From Lachnoclostridium sp. UBA933 (GTDB lineage: Bacteria > Bacillota > Clostridia > Lachnospirales > Lachnospiraceae): 15,667 bases of DNA. Positions 1 to 7,888 of the stretch are shown here, in pieces; positions within the stretch are counted from its first letter, which is position 1; each line of letters opens with the position of its first letter. Location of the stretch: assembly GCA_002293545.1 (NCBI GenBank), contig DBDL01000006.1, positions 3,249 through 18,915 of the forward strand, read 5' to 3'. The notes below the pieces were generated by a model that had not been told where the DNA came from, made no database searches, and was given only the letters and a program-made list of their open reading frames with translations. The translations under genes were made by a program, and so were the position numbers.

Positions 1-2127
1 TTTATTGTTCAAGCGGAAAAGGAGCCGCAGTATGAAGAACTGGCTGCCGTTATCAAAAGAGCAGTCGGAGGAGGTTCGGGAATTGATTATTATTCACTGG
101 ACGGGGTTTCCTATCTATGTACCTACCGTCCGGTTTCCGTTTCGGAGGAGGGATGGTATCTCGGCATCACGGTACCCCTTTCCGAAAGCCCTGTAAAAGA
201 CGTAGACAGAGGATTTCTTCTAATTATTATAGTCAGTTTGCTTTTGATGATTATTGCGGCGATTATTTCTTCCTACTTTGTGAGAAAGCCTTTTGAAGAA
301 GCGGCGGTATTGATTGAGAATGCAGAAGCCGATTCCCAGATAAAAAGCAGCTTTCTTTCCAATTTAAGCTATGAGGTCCGTACACCGTTAGACAGGATTC
401 TTGAGCATTCGGAGTTTGTACTTGCAGATGACGGATTAAGCGATGAAACCAAGGATAGTATAGAAATCATATTTTCTTCAGGGATGGAAATTCTCGGAAC
501 CATCAATGATATCCTTGATATTACAAAAATCGAATCCGGGAATTTTGAAATATATCCCGACCAATATGATACCTCAGACCTGATTAACGATATGATCGCA
601 TTGAATATCGCCCGTATTGAGGAAAAACCGATTGTCTTTAAGATATTGGTCGATGAACGTTTACCCGGTGTACTTTACGGGGATGATTTGCGGGTAAAGC
701 AGGTTTTCAATAATCTGCTGTCAAATGCATTCAAATATACCGATACCGGAACCGTGGAATGGAAAATAACATTTGAAAAAGAGGGCGACAGTGTTTGGAT
801 TGTTTCGAGCGTTCAGGACACGGGGATTGGTATGGCGCCGGAGGATGTGAAGTCATTATTTTTAGATTATAATCAGGAGGATTTTATATCCAATCATAAA
901 GAGGAAGGAGCCGGTTTGGGACTGGCGATTACAAAGCGGCTTGTAGAAACAATGGGCGGGCAGATAACGGTTGAAAGCGAGCAGAAAAAAGGTTCAAAAT
1001 TCAGCGTACGGATGCGGCAGACATTTGTATCGGATATACCGGTCGGAAAAGAAATTGCGGAGGATTTCATGGGACTGTACTATTCGCTTTCTAAGCATAA
1101 CAAATATATGAAGATGACATATGTCAATCTGGCATACGAATACATTCTTGTTGTGGATAATAGTGTGGCATTTGCCAATGAGGTGGAAGGCATGATTCGA
1201 TACTGGGACAGAGATGAAACATGCGGAACCGAACAAGTGGAGGTTGGTATTATGGATAGGGAACGGTTGTTAGAACGCTTTAACGGTGATAAAGAAGTGC
1301 TGTATGATGTTTTGAAATCTTATGTGTCAGGCACCCGGGTACTTTTACATGACATAAACAAGTATCTTGAGGACGGGGAGCTTGATAAATACATCATTGC
1401 GGTTCATGGGATCAAAGGCTCCAGCTACGGTGTTTTTGAACAGGAAACCGGGAATGCCGCCGCAAAATTAGAAGCCGCCGCAAAAGCAGGGGATATGGAT
1501 ACGATAAGGGACAATCATGAGGCATTTGCAGAGAATACAAAGGGGTTACTGGATATGATCGAAAAAAATCTGGATGAAATCAATGACAATAATAGAAAAC
1601 CGATGAAGAAGATGCCGGACTTAGAGCGATTGGTGAAGCTGCAAAATGCCTGTCAGAAATATGATATCGACGGTGTGGATTCCATCATAGAACAGTTGGA
1701 AGCTTATCACTACGAAAAAGGCGGTGAATTTGTTTCATGGCTGCGGGAACAGGTAAATCATATGGACCTTGACCGGATTGCCGTCTTGGATATACAAAAA
1801 ATATCGGAGCTTTGGGAGGACAACGGCCGTTCCAGAAAAAAGGTTTTGCTTGTACATGACTCCGGAACGATGCTTCGGAACGTAAAAGGATGGCTGGAAG
1901 ATAAATATGATATATTTCCGGTGAAATCAGGTACCGCTGCGATTAAATACCTTTCAAAAAACCGACCGGATGTCATCTTTCTTGACGACGAAATGACGGC
2001 AGCCGGCGGGATGAAAATTTCAGAAATCATATGCGAGGAAGTGGAATACGCCGAACCGTTGATACTGTCGTTCACCGGAAAATGGAACAGAGAAAGTATC
2101 AATAAAGCGATTAAAGAATTTTTCTGA
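1..2127 (+). CDS. Cache-sensor histidine kinase paralogue with Tyr in place of the phosphoacceptor His (5' end outside window)
   Basis: The frame is open from base 1, so the gene begins upstream; 708 codons are visible. Order, numbered from base 1: the end of an extracellular dCache-like sensor (residues 1-66, with the typical GWYLGITVPLSE ending), one membrane span (about 72-94), a HisKA-like helix pair, a HATPase domain (N box NNLLSNAFKYT near 237-247, G1 DTGIGM near 273-278, G2 GAGLGLAI near 303-310), a receiver remnant (about 371-405), an Hpt-like domain with HGIKGSS (His 469), a helical tail, and a C-terminal receiver (about 613-708). The HisKA motif reads NLSYEVRTPLD, so Tyr 124 replaces the phosphoacceptor His. 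The ATP site looks intact. The central receiver has lost its middle, and the last receiver has lost the strand carrying the conserved Lys. HAMP and GAF, present in the paralogue at 3339, are absent. The long open frame argues against a simple pseudogene. The inferred role is a signalling subunit that cannot autophosphorylate conventionally. Family assignment is firm, activity is not. Confidence 0.9.
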   Translation, partial: FIVQAEKEPQYEELAAVIKRAVGGGSGIDYYSLDGVSYLCTYRPVSVSEEGWYLGITVPLSESPVKDVDRGFLLIIIVSLLLMIIAAIISSYFVRKPFEEAAVLIENAEADSQIKSSFLSNLSYEVRTPLDRILEHSEFVLADDGLSDETKDSIEIIFSSGMEILGTINDILDITKIESGNFEIYPDQYDTSDLINDMIALNIARIEEKPIVFKILVDERLPGVLYGDDLRVKQVFNNLLSNAFKYTDTGTVEWKITFEKEGDSVWIVSSVQDTGIGMAPEDVKSLFLDYNQEDFISNHKEEGAGLGLAITKRLVETMGGQITVESEQKKGSKFSVRMRQTFVSDIPVGKEIAEDFMGLYYSLSKHNKYMKMTYVNLAYEYILVVDNSVAFANEVEGMIRYWDRDETCGTEQVEVGIMDRERLLERFNGDKEVLYDVLKSYVSGTRVLLHDINKYLEDGELDKYIIAVHGIKGSSYGVFEQETGNAAAKLEAAAKAGDMDTIRDNHEAFAENTKGLLDMIEKNLDEINDNNRKPMKKMPDLERLVKLQNACQKYDIDGVDSIIEQLEAYHYEKGGEFVSWLREQVNHMDLDRIAVLDIQKISELWEDNGRSRKKVLLVHDSGTMLRNVKGWLEDKYDIFPVKSGTAAIKYLSKNRPDVIFLDDEMTAAGGMKISEIICEEVEYAEPLILSFTGKWNRESINKAIKEFF

Positions 2128-2193
2128 TGTTTCCTTCGTAAGCTTCGTTTTATAAATAAAGAGGTTTCCCATCCCAAGAAAGGAATGAACATT

Positions 2194-3276
2194 ATGTATG
2201 AGAGAAAACGGCAGACGATCATGTTGGTTGACGACAACCCCGCCAATTTAAGCATTGGAAAGAATATGCTCAAAGATTCCTATGAAGTCTATGCATTGCC
2301 GTCGGCAGAAAGGCTGTTTCGGTTTTTGGAAGAAATCAAACCGGATTTAATTCTTTTGGATATCGTCATGCCAATCATGAGCGGCTTTGACGTCATGAGA
2401 ATCCTGAAAGCGGATGCAGAATATGCCGATATTCCCGTAATATTTCTTACGGCGAAGATAGAAGAGGTCAACGAGCTGAAAGGGTTGGCTCTTGGGGCAG
2501 TCGACTACGTAACGAAGCCCTTTTCTTCCGCAACACTGCTCAAGCGTATCGAAAACCATTTGCTGATTAAGAGGCAAGAGAAAGAACTAAAAAAATTCAA
2601 CGCTAATTTTATTCGGATGATTAAAGAAAAAACATCACAGATTTCAGAGCTTCAAAGCTCGGTTATTAATATTATTACAGAAATGATAGAATTCCGTGAT
2701 GTTTTTACCGGGGATCATATCGGGCGTACACAAAAATACGTGGATTTGCTTATCAGTCATATGATTGAAGAAAATATATATTCCGAAGAAATCCAGACGT
2801 GGGAGAAGATAGAGCTGATCGTACCGTCAACACAGCTTCATGATATTGGGAAAATATTTATCAGCGGCGACATCCTGAACAAATCCGGAAAGCTTACGGA
2901 TAAAGAAACCGAAGTTATGAAAACCCACACAGAAAGAGGAGTAAGAATAATTGAAAGCATGGAAAAAAAGGGAGAAAACAGACTTTTTTTTCAATACGCA
3001 AAAACAATTGCCGGCTCACATCATGAAAAGTGGAACGGCAAAGGGTACCCGCTGGGATTAGAGGGTCAGGAAATACCGTTATTGGGGCGTTTGATGGCGA
3101 TTGCAGATGTATATGACGCCCTTACTTCCTCCCGTCCGTACAAGGACCCGATTACGGCAGAAGCATCGGAAAGGATTATATTTGCCGGTGCCGGTACTCA
3201 TTTTGACCCTGTTCTTGTCAATGTTTTTGAAAAGGCGGCGGCTGAGTTTGCCAGTGTTATAAAAAACAGCGGCTGA
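2194..3276 (+). CDS. REC-HD-GYP response regulator, predicted cyclic-di-GMP phosphodiesterase
   Basis: This 360-residue cytoplasmic protein has an N-terminal receiver and a C-terminal HD-GYP domain. The receiver is complete: the acidic pair D13/D14, phosphoacceptor D56 in LILLDIVMP, T86 and K108 in TKPF. A helical linker (about 125-160) leads to the HD-GYP domain, with GDHIGR, LHDIGK (H216, D217), MKTH, SHHEKW and GKGYP (284-286), then the usual IADVYDALTSSRPYK. These metal and substrate residues match active HD-GYP enzymes, which hydrolyse c-di-GMP. The receiver probably gates the enzyme and would accept phosphate from a neighbouring kinase, most likely the one at 3339. I place the start at ATG 2194, which is 9 bases after AAAGGA; the in-frame ATG at 2185 abuts that site with no spacing. 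The gene lies 66 bp after the first kinase and is probably co-transcribed with it. Its stop codon lies at the junction of a 31-bp tandem duplication (3241-3302). Confidence 0.93.
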   Translation: MYERKRQTIMLVDDNPANLSIGKNMLKDSYEVYALPSAERLFRFLEEIKPDLILLDIVMPIMSGFDVMRILKADAEYADIPVIFLTAKIEEVNELKGLALGAVDYVTKPFSSATLLKRIENHLLIKRQEKELKKFNANFIRMIKEKTSQISELQSSVINIITEMIEFRDVFTGDHIGRTQKYVDLLISHMIEENIYSEEIQTWEKIELIVPSTQLHDIGKIFISGDILNKSGKLTDKETEVMKTHTERGVRIIESMEKKGENRLFFQYAKTIAGSHHEKWNGKGYPLGLEGQEIPLLGRLMAIADVYDALTSSRPYKDPITAEASERIIFAGAGTHFDPVLVNVFEKAAAEFASVIKNSG

Positions 3277-3302
3277 GTTTACTTCTGTTATAAAAAGACG
3301 CG
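3241..3302 (+). repeat. Imperfect 31-bp tandem duplication at the end of the HD-GYP gene
   Basis: Bases 3241-3271 and 3272-3302 align end to end without gaps and agree at roughly 24 of 31 positions. Both copies begin GCTGAGTTT and contain TGTTATAAAAA. The unit is not a multiple of three. GCTGAG is therefore read as Ala-Glu in the first copy and supplies the TGA stop in the second. Confidence 0.7.
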
Positions 3303-3338
3303 GTGCTGATATATCAATCCTGAAGAGGGGAATATCAA

Positions 3339-6300
3339 ATGAGAATAAAGACGAAGATATTAATTCCTGCAATTACACTTACGCTTCTGATTGCAGCAGC
3401 GATCCTTATTTCAAATATTTTTTTATTTAAGGGTTTTGTGGATGATGAAACAATGGAAAAAGCAAGCTACGCAGCGAAAGCGGCGGCGAATAATCTGCAG
3501 TTTCTGAAAGCAGAAGCCAAGACTGCGTCCATAAGCATGGCAAAGGATCCAAGCATCATTCAGGCGGCGGAAGCCGGGGACAGAGAGCGGCTGCTGGCTT
3601 ATGCCCGGTCATTGCAGGAGGAGATGAAAATTGATTTTTGTGCGGTGACAGACCCGGACGGCAATGTCATCATCCGTACCCATGCGCCGGAACAATTCGG
3701 AGATTCGATTGCATCGCAAATCAATGTCCGGACGGCTATGTACGGAAAAAGTCTGACAACGATTGAAGCGGGTTCCTTTATTCGCCTGGCTGTTCGCACA
3801 GGAACTCCCATCATCAATCGTAAAGGCGCTGTTGTAGGTACGGTATCCGTTGGATACCGGCTGGACACGGATCGATTCGTGGATTCCATCAAAGAGATTA
3901 CAGGCTATGAAATCAGTGTTGTATCAGGGAATGAACGGATTGCAACAACGCTTGTAAATGAAGACGGTACTCGTGCAATCGGCAAGAAAGCCGGAAGCAA
4001 TACCGGTAAAAACACATCGAAGGAAAATTCCCATTCGGAAGAGGTCGATATATTGAGCCGCCTTGCGGTTGCCAATTATATTCCGGTGAACAATCCGGCA
4101 AACCAGACGATTGGAATAATTTATATCGGTCAGTATGTGGATGAAGGAGTCAAAACAATACAGGCATTTGTTCAGGGGACATTGATTATTACCTTTCTCA
4201 TGCTTGTTGTTTTCACTATGATCATCCTGTTTATTATCGGACGCATCGTACAGCCGATTCACACTATGACCAAGGCGGCGGCGGCTTTGGCGGCAGGGGA
4301 TACGGAGATTGATATCCGGGTAAATACAAAGGATGAAATGCGTACTTTGGCAGATGCGTTTAACAGCATGATTGAAAATACAAGGCGTCAAATCAGGATT
4401 GTGGAAAGCATTGCGGAGGGAGAAGATGCCGTATCACTGCAAATACGGTCGGATAAGGATATCATGAATCATGCTTTGGAAAAGCTGTATACCACGATAC
4501 AAATACAAAGCAGCGAACAAAAAAAGATGATAGAAGAAATCAACCGGCGGGACCAGCTTCTTCAAACAGTTAATAAGTCTGCGGATATTCTGCTTCGCTC
4601 CGAGCCTCAGAATTTTGAAAACACATTATACAGCTGTATGAGTATGATGACTCAGGTCGTGGCGGCAGACCATATGTACATTTATAAAAATTATACGGAG
4701 AATGACAAACTGTTTTGCAAACGGATCTATCAATGGTCCGAAAATATCCGTTCATTCCGGGATTCGGATCAAGCCGTCAATATTTCATACGATGACAGGA
4801 TACCCGAATCCAAAAGAATCCTGTCCAGCGGGGATTGTGTTCATGGTCTGGTCGAGGATATGAAGAATCCGGATCAAGCGACTTATCGTGAACGGGAAAT
4901 ACAGAGTATATTACTTATTCCGGTATTTATTCATAATGAATTCTGGGGGTTTGTCGGTTTTGACAATGGCCACAGCGAGCAGTTATTTACCGAAAATCAA
5001 GAGTCGATTGTACAATCCGGCAGTCTTCTCATTGCCAATGCACTATTGCGCAATGAATATGTAACCAATATCCGCGAGGCATCCCTCAAATTAGAAGCGG
5101 CATTAAAAGAGGCGGAGAATGCAAACAAGACAAAAAGTGATTTTCTGGCAAATATGAGTCATGAAATGAGGACGCCGCTGAATGCGGTTATCGGTCTTTC
5201 AAAGGTTACTCTTGACAACAGTGATTTGGACGGTGCATGTAAGGAAAATCTTGAGAAGATATTTGATTCGGGGTCAACCCTTTTGAGTATTGTGAACGAT
5301 ATTTTGGATATTTCCAAAATTCAATCGGGAAACTTTGTCATTATACCGGACCAGTATGATGTTTCCGGTATGATTAACGACGCCATTGTACAAAATGTTT
5401 TGCGTATTGGGAGCAAGCCCATACGTTTTATTTTAGATTTGCCTAAAAATATACCGGCTTATCTTATAGGAGATGATCTCCGCGTCAAACAGATTATGAA
5501 TAACCTGTTATCCAATGCCTTCAAATATACGGAAGGGGGAAGCGTAACATTCAGCTTAGTCTGCGAACGTGATGAAGATAATGTATGGATGACAATTTCG
5601 ATTAAAGATACCGGTATCGGTATCAAACAGGAGAATCTGGAACAATTATTTGACAATTACACACAATTCGGCGCAACGACCTATCATCAGGCGGACGGCA
5701 CCGGCTTAGGGCTTGCCATTACAAGAAAATTAGCGGAAATGATGGATGGGAATATTTCGGTTACAAGCAAGTACGGAGAGGGAAGCAAGTTTGTTGTGAA
5801 AATTCGTCAAAAGCATGTAAATGAAGAGGTCATTGATGATGAGGCGCTGGAAAACCTGAGAAATTTCAAATATTCCTCCGGAAAGCTACGGTACCGGGTG
5901 CAGAAAAAATACGTTCAGATGCCTTATGCCAACGTACTTGTGGTGGATGACAATAAAACGAACTTAGATGTTGCGAGAGGCTTGATGAAGCCGTACGGAA
6001 TGCATATTGACAGCGCATTGAACGGACCGGACGCAATACGTGCCGTCAAAGAGAAAAAAGTGAAATACCATGCGATATTTATGGATCATATGATGCCGGG
6101 GATGGACGGTATCGAAGCGACAAGAATTATCCGGGAGGAAATCGGAACCGAATATGCAAAAACCGTTCCCATTATTGCATTTACCGCTAATGCCCTTGTT
6201 GGGAATGAGGAGATGTTTTTAACAAAGGGGTTCCAGGGGTTTGTTTCAAAACCAATTGATACCGTGAAGCTGGACGCTGTAATCAATAAATGGGTTAGGG

Positions 6301-6989
6301 ATAAAGACTATGAAAAAGAGTTTTTTGGCTCGGAAAGCCCGGTCAGGGAAATATCGGGGGAGGACGGGAAGGATAACGAACCGGGCATTCCCGCGATAGA
6401 GGGGATTGATTCTCAGGAAGGAATCCGGAATTCCGGTTCCAAAGAGCGGTTTATCCGATTGCTGGGGAATTTTTATAAAATTATTGACTTAAAAACAGAC
6501 AAGATAGAGCAATGCCTGGCGGACGGAAAGATAAAAGATATTATAATCGAGGCTCATGCCTTAAAAAGCACGGCAAAAACGATCGGAGCAAAAGAGCTTT
6601 CGGAAAGCTTTGCTCGTTTGGAAACGTATGGAGATAAGGGGGATACGGATAAACTGGAAGAAGAAGTACCGGTTGCCCTGAATCAATTCAAAAGCTTCCG
6701 GTCCGGGTTGAAGCCCTTTGGCGAAGTGCCGGAGGAGAAGAAAAAAACGGCGTCCCAAAAAGAGTTGATTTTATTATTACAAAAGATAAAAACTGCCATA
6801 GATGTTTTTGACCTGGACCGTGCCGACGAAGCACTGGACCAATTGGAGCATTTATGGGTTCCCGAAGAATGCCGGACAGGGGTGAAGCAGCTTGGTGCAT
6901 ATATTGCGGATGTGGCAATGGAAGAAATTATGGAAACAGCGGAAGAACTAATTGACAGGCTGGAGAAAATGCCGGGAAATACAGAATAG
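3339..6989 (+). CDS. Cache-HAMP-GAF hybrid sensor histidine kinase with REC and Hpt domains
   Basis: This 1216-residue membrane phosphorelay kinase has, in order: TM1 (about 8-30), an extracellular Cache-like sensor (31-275), TM2 (279-301), HAMP (302-355) with a second HAMP-like stretch (about 356-392), GAF (about 415-570), a short coiled coil, HisKA (FLANMSHEMRTPLN, His 608), HATPase (NNLLSN 721-726, DTGIGI 757-762, GTGLGL 787-792), REC (D870/D871, phosphoacceptor D916 in FMDHMMPG, T949, K971), Hpt (AHALKST, His 1073) and a helical tail (about 1136-1210). Every catalytic residue is present, so an internal His608-Asp916-His1073 relay is plausible. The output would pass from the Hpt to a separate receiver; candidates are the REC-HD-GYP protein upstream and the two-receiver protein whose ATG is 10 bases after this stop. 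The start at 3339 has GAGGGG 8 bases upstream. The ligand is unknown. An acidic, Gly-rich linker (about 995-1030) separates REC and Hpt. Confidence 0.95.
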   Translation: MRIKTKILIPAITLTLLIAAAILISNIFLFKGFVDDETMEKASYAAKAAANNLQFLKAEAKTASISMAKDPSIIQAAEAGDRERLLAYARSLQEEMKIDFCAVTDPDGNVIIRTHAPEQFGDSIASQINVRTAMYGKSLTTIEAGSFIRLAVRTGTPIINRKGAVVGTVSVGYRLDTDRFVDSIKEITGYEISVVSGNERIATTLVNEDGTRAIGKKAGSNTGKNTSKENSHSEEVDILSRLAVANYIPVNNPANQTIGIIYIGQYVDEGVKTIQAFVQGTLIITFLMLVVFTMIILFIIGRIVQPIHTMTKAAAALAAGDTEIDIRVNTKDEMRTLADAFNSMIENTRRQIRIVESIAEGEDAVSLQIRSDKDIMNHALEKLYTTIQIQSSEQKKMIEEINRRDQLLQTVNKSADILLRSEPQNFENTLYSCMSMMTQVVAADHMYIYKNYTENDKLFCKRIYQWSENIRSFRDSDQAVNISYDDRIPESKRILSSGDCVHGLVEDMKNPDQATYREREIQSILLIPVFIHNEFWGFVGFDNGHSEQLFTENQESIVQSGSLLIANALLRNEYVTNIREASLKLEAALKEAENANKTKSDFLANMSHEMRTPLNAVIGLSKVTLDNSDLDGACKENLEKIFDSGSTLLSIVNDILDISKIQSGNFVIIPDQYDVSGMINDAIVQNVLRIGSKPIRFILDLPKNIPAYLIGDDLRVKQIMNNLLSNAFKYTEGGSVTFSLVCERDEDNVWMTISIKDTGIGIKQENLEQLFDNYTQFGATTYHQADGTGLGLAITRKLAEMMDGNISVTSKYGEGSKFVVKIRQKHVNEEVIDDEALENLRNFKYSSGKLRYRVQKKYVQMPYANVLVVDDNKTNLDVARGLMKPYGMHIDSALNGPDAIRAVKEKKVKYHAIFMDHMMPGMDGIEATRIIREEIGTEYAKTVPIIAFTANALVGNEEMFLTKGFQGFVSKPIDTVKLDAVINKWVRDKDYEKEFFGSESPVREISGEDGKDNEPGIPAIEGIDSQEGIRNSGSKERFIRLLGNFYKIIDLKTDKIEQCLADGKIKDIIIEAHALKSTAKTIGAKELSESFARLETYGDKGDTDKLEEEVPVALNQFKSFRSGLKPFGEVPEEKKKTASQKELILLLQKIKTAIDVFDLDRADEALDQLEHLWVPEECRTGVKQLGAYIADVAMEEIMETAEELIDRLEKMPGNTE

Positions 6990-6999
6990 GAGGTTCATC

Positions 7000-7764
7000 A
7001 TGGATTGTATATTAATCGTTACCGAGGTGAAGAGCTTTTTCGTAATGTCGATAAAAGAGAAATTAGAAGGCTTATCGTATGAGATTTTAATGGTTTCTGC
7101 CGATATGGATGCCATCAATGAAATCAAAGACAAAACATTCGTCGGTGTCCTGATTTATTCGGATGAAAATCTGGTCGAACAGCAGACGGCGTTATTATTT
7201 CTAAAGGATTGGGCAATTACCGAGGATATCCCTATTTTTGTGATCGGGATATCCGAAGAAATAAAGGCAATCAGAAATGTCGTACCAAAGGAAGTGATAC
7301 GTGAAAGCTTCCAGCGTCCGGTTCCCATTAAAAATTTAGTGGAAGATATTGATCGGTATATCAAACAAAGCAACGATGAGAACGTAAAAAAGATACTGGT
7401 AGTGGATGATTCCGGAGCGATGCTGCGGGATGTGAAAGAATGGCTGGGGGAGCGGTATAAAGTATACCCGGCAAACTCGGCGGCAATGGCGATCAAATAT
7501 ATGTCCCTGAACCGGCCGGATTTGATTTTGCTTGATTATGCCATGCCGGTCTGTGACGGAAAACAGGTGCTGGAGATGCTCCGCGCAGAAATGGAGTTTT
7601 CCGATATTCCTGTTATGTTTTTAACCAATAAAGGGGATAAAGAAAGTATTATGAACGTACAAAGACTAAATCCGGACGGATATCTCCTAAAAGAAATGGG
7701 GTCAGAGAAAATCAAAAGAGCGATTGACGAATTTTTTGAAAAAAGGAAAGGATTTATCAAATAA
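7000..7764 (+). CDS. Tandem receiver protein: degenerate REC followed by a complete REC
   Basis: This 254-residue soluble protein has no effector domain. The C-terminal receiver (about 130-248) is complete: D136/D137 in ILVVDDSG, phosphoacceptor D179 in LILLDYAMP, T209 and K231 (in YLLKEMG, without the usual following Pro). The N-terminal half (1-122) follows receiver topology but lacks the chemistry: LIVTEV where the acidic pair belongs, VLIYSDE where Ser sits at the phosphorylation position, and FQRPVP where Lys-Pro is expected. It is therefore a pseudo-receiver, perhaps a docking or dimerisation surface. I chose ATG 7000 because a perfect AGGAGG (6988-6993) sits 6 bases before it and overlaps the stop of the hybrid kinase; an earlier in-frame start at 6952 would lie inside that kinase. 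The tight spacing implies translational coupling and a role as relay partner of its Hpt. The second domain closely resembles the receiver fused to the first gene of the window (about 30 of 53 residues identical by eye). Confidence 0.9.
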   Translation: MDCILIVTEVKSFFVMSIKEKLEGLSYEILMVSADMDAINEIKDKTFVGVLIYSDENLVEQQTALLFLKDWAITEDIPIFVIGISEEIKAIRNVVPKEVIRESFQRPVPIKNLVEDIDRYIKQSNDENVKKILVVDDSGAMLRDVKEWLGERYKVYPANSAAMAIKYMSLNRPDLILLDYAMPVCDGKQVLEMLRAEMEFSDIPVMFLTNKGDKESIMNVQRLNPDGYLLKEMGSEKIKRAIDEFFEKRKGFIK

Positions 7765-7797
7765 TTCATTGCCGGAGTATTTCTGACCTCTGTTTTA

Positions 7798-7826
7798 TTT
7801 ACATTTTCATTGATTTATAGTATGAT
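7798..7826 (+). promoter_or_regulatory. Sigma-A type promoter for the nuclease gene
   Basis: TTTACA (7798-7803), a 17-base spacer and TATGAT (7821-7826) each differ from consensus by one base. The site lies about 60 bases before the start codon at 7889, in the 124-bp gap after the signalling genes. No terminator hairpin is evident in that gap, so read-through is possible. Confidence 0.7.
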
Positions 7827-7888
7827 AGTATAAGAGCAGAAAGAATGATATGCATTTTGATAAAACTTGATAAAGGACGGAAAAAAAT

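Noticed and set aside
5..196. Small open frame at the left edge
   Set aside because: It lies entirely inside the open frame of the first kinase, which reads continuously from base 1 through a recognisable Cache ending and membrane span. Its own translation has no recognisable features.
2128..2184. Promoter between the first kinase and the REC-HD-GYP gene (TATAAA at 2151)
   Set aside because: No acceptable -35 box is found at 16-18 bases upstream, and short spacing suggests co-transcription.
1758..2273. A 171-codon open frame on the minus strand across the end of the first kinase
   Set aside because: It is antisense to clear receiver and Hpt-tail coding sequence, crosses into the next gene, and its translation has no domain pattern. 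The plus strand explains the region.
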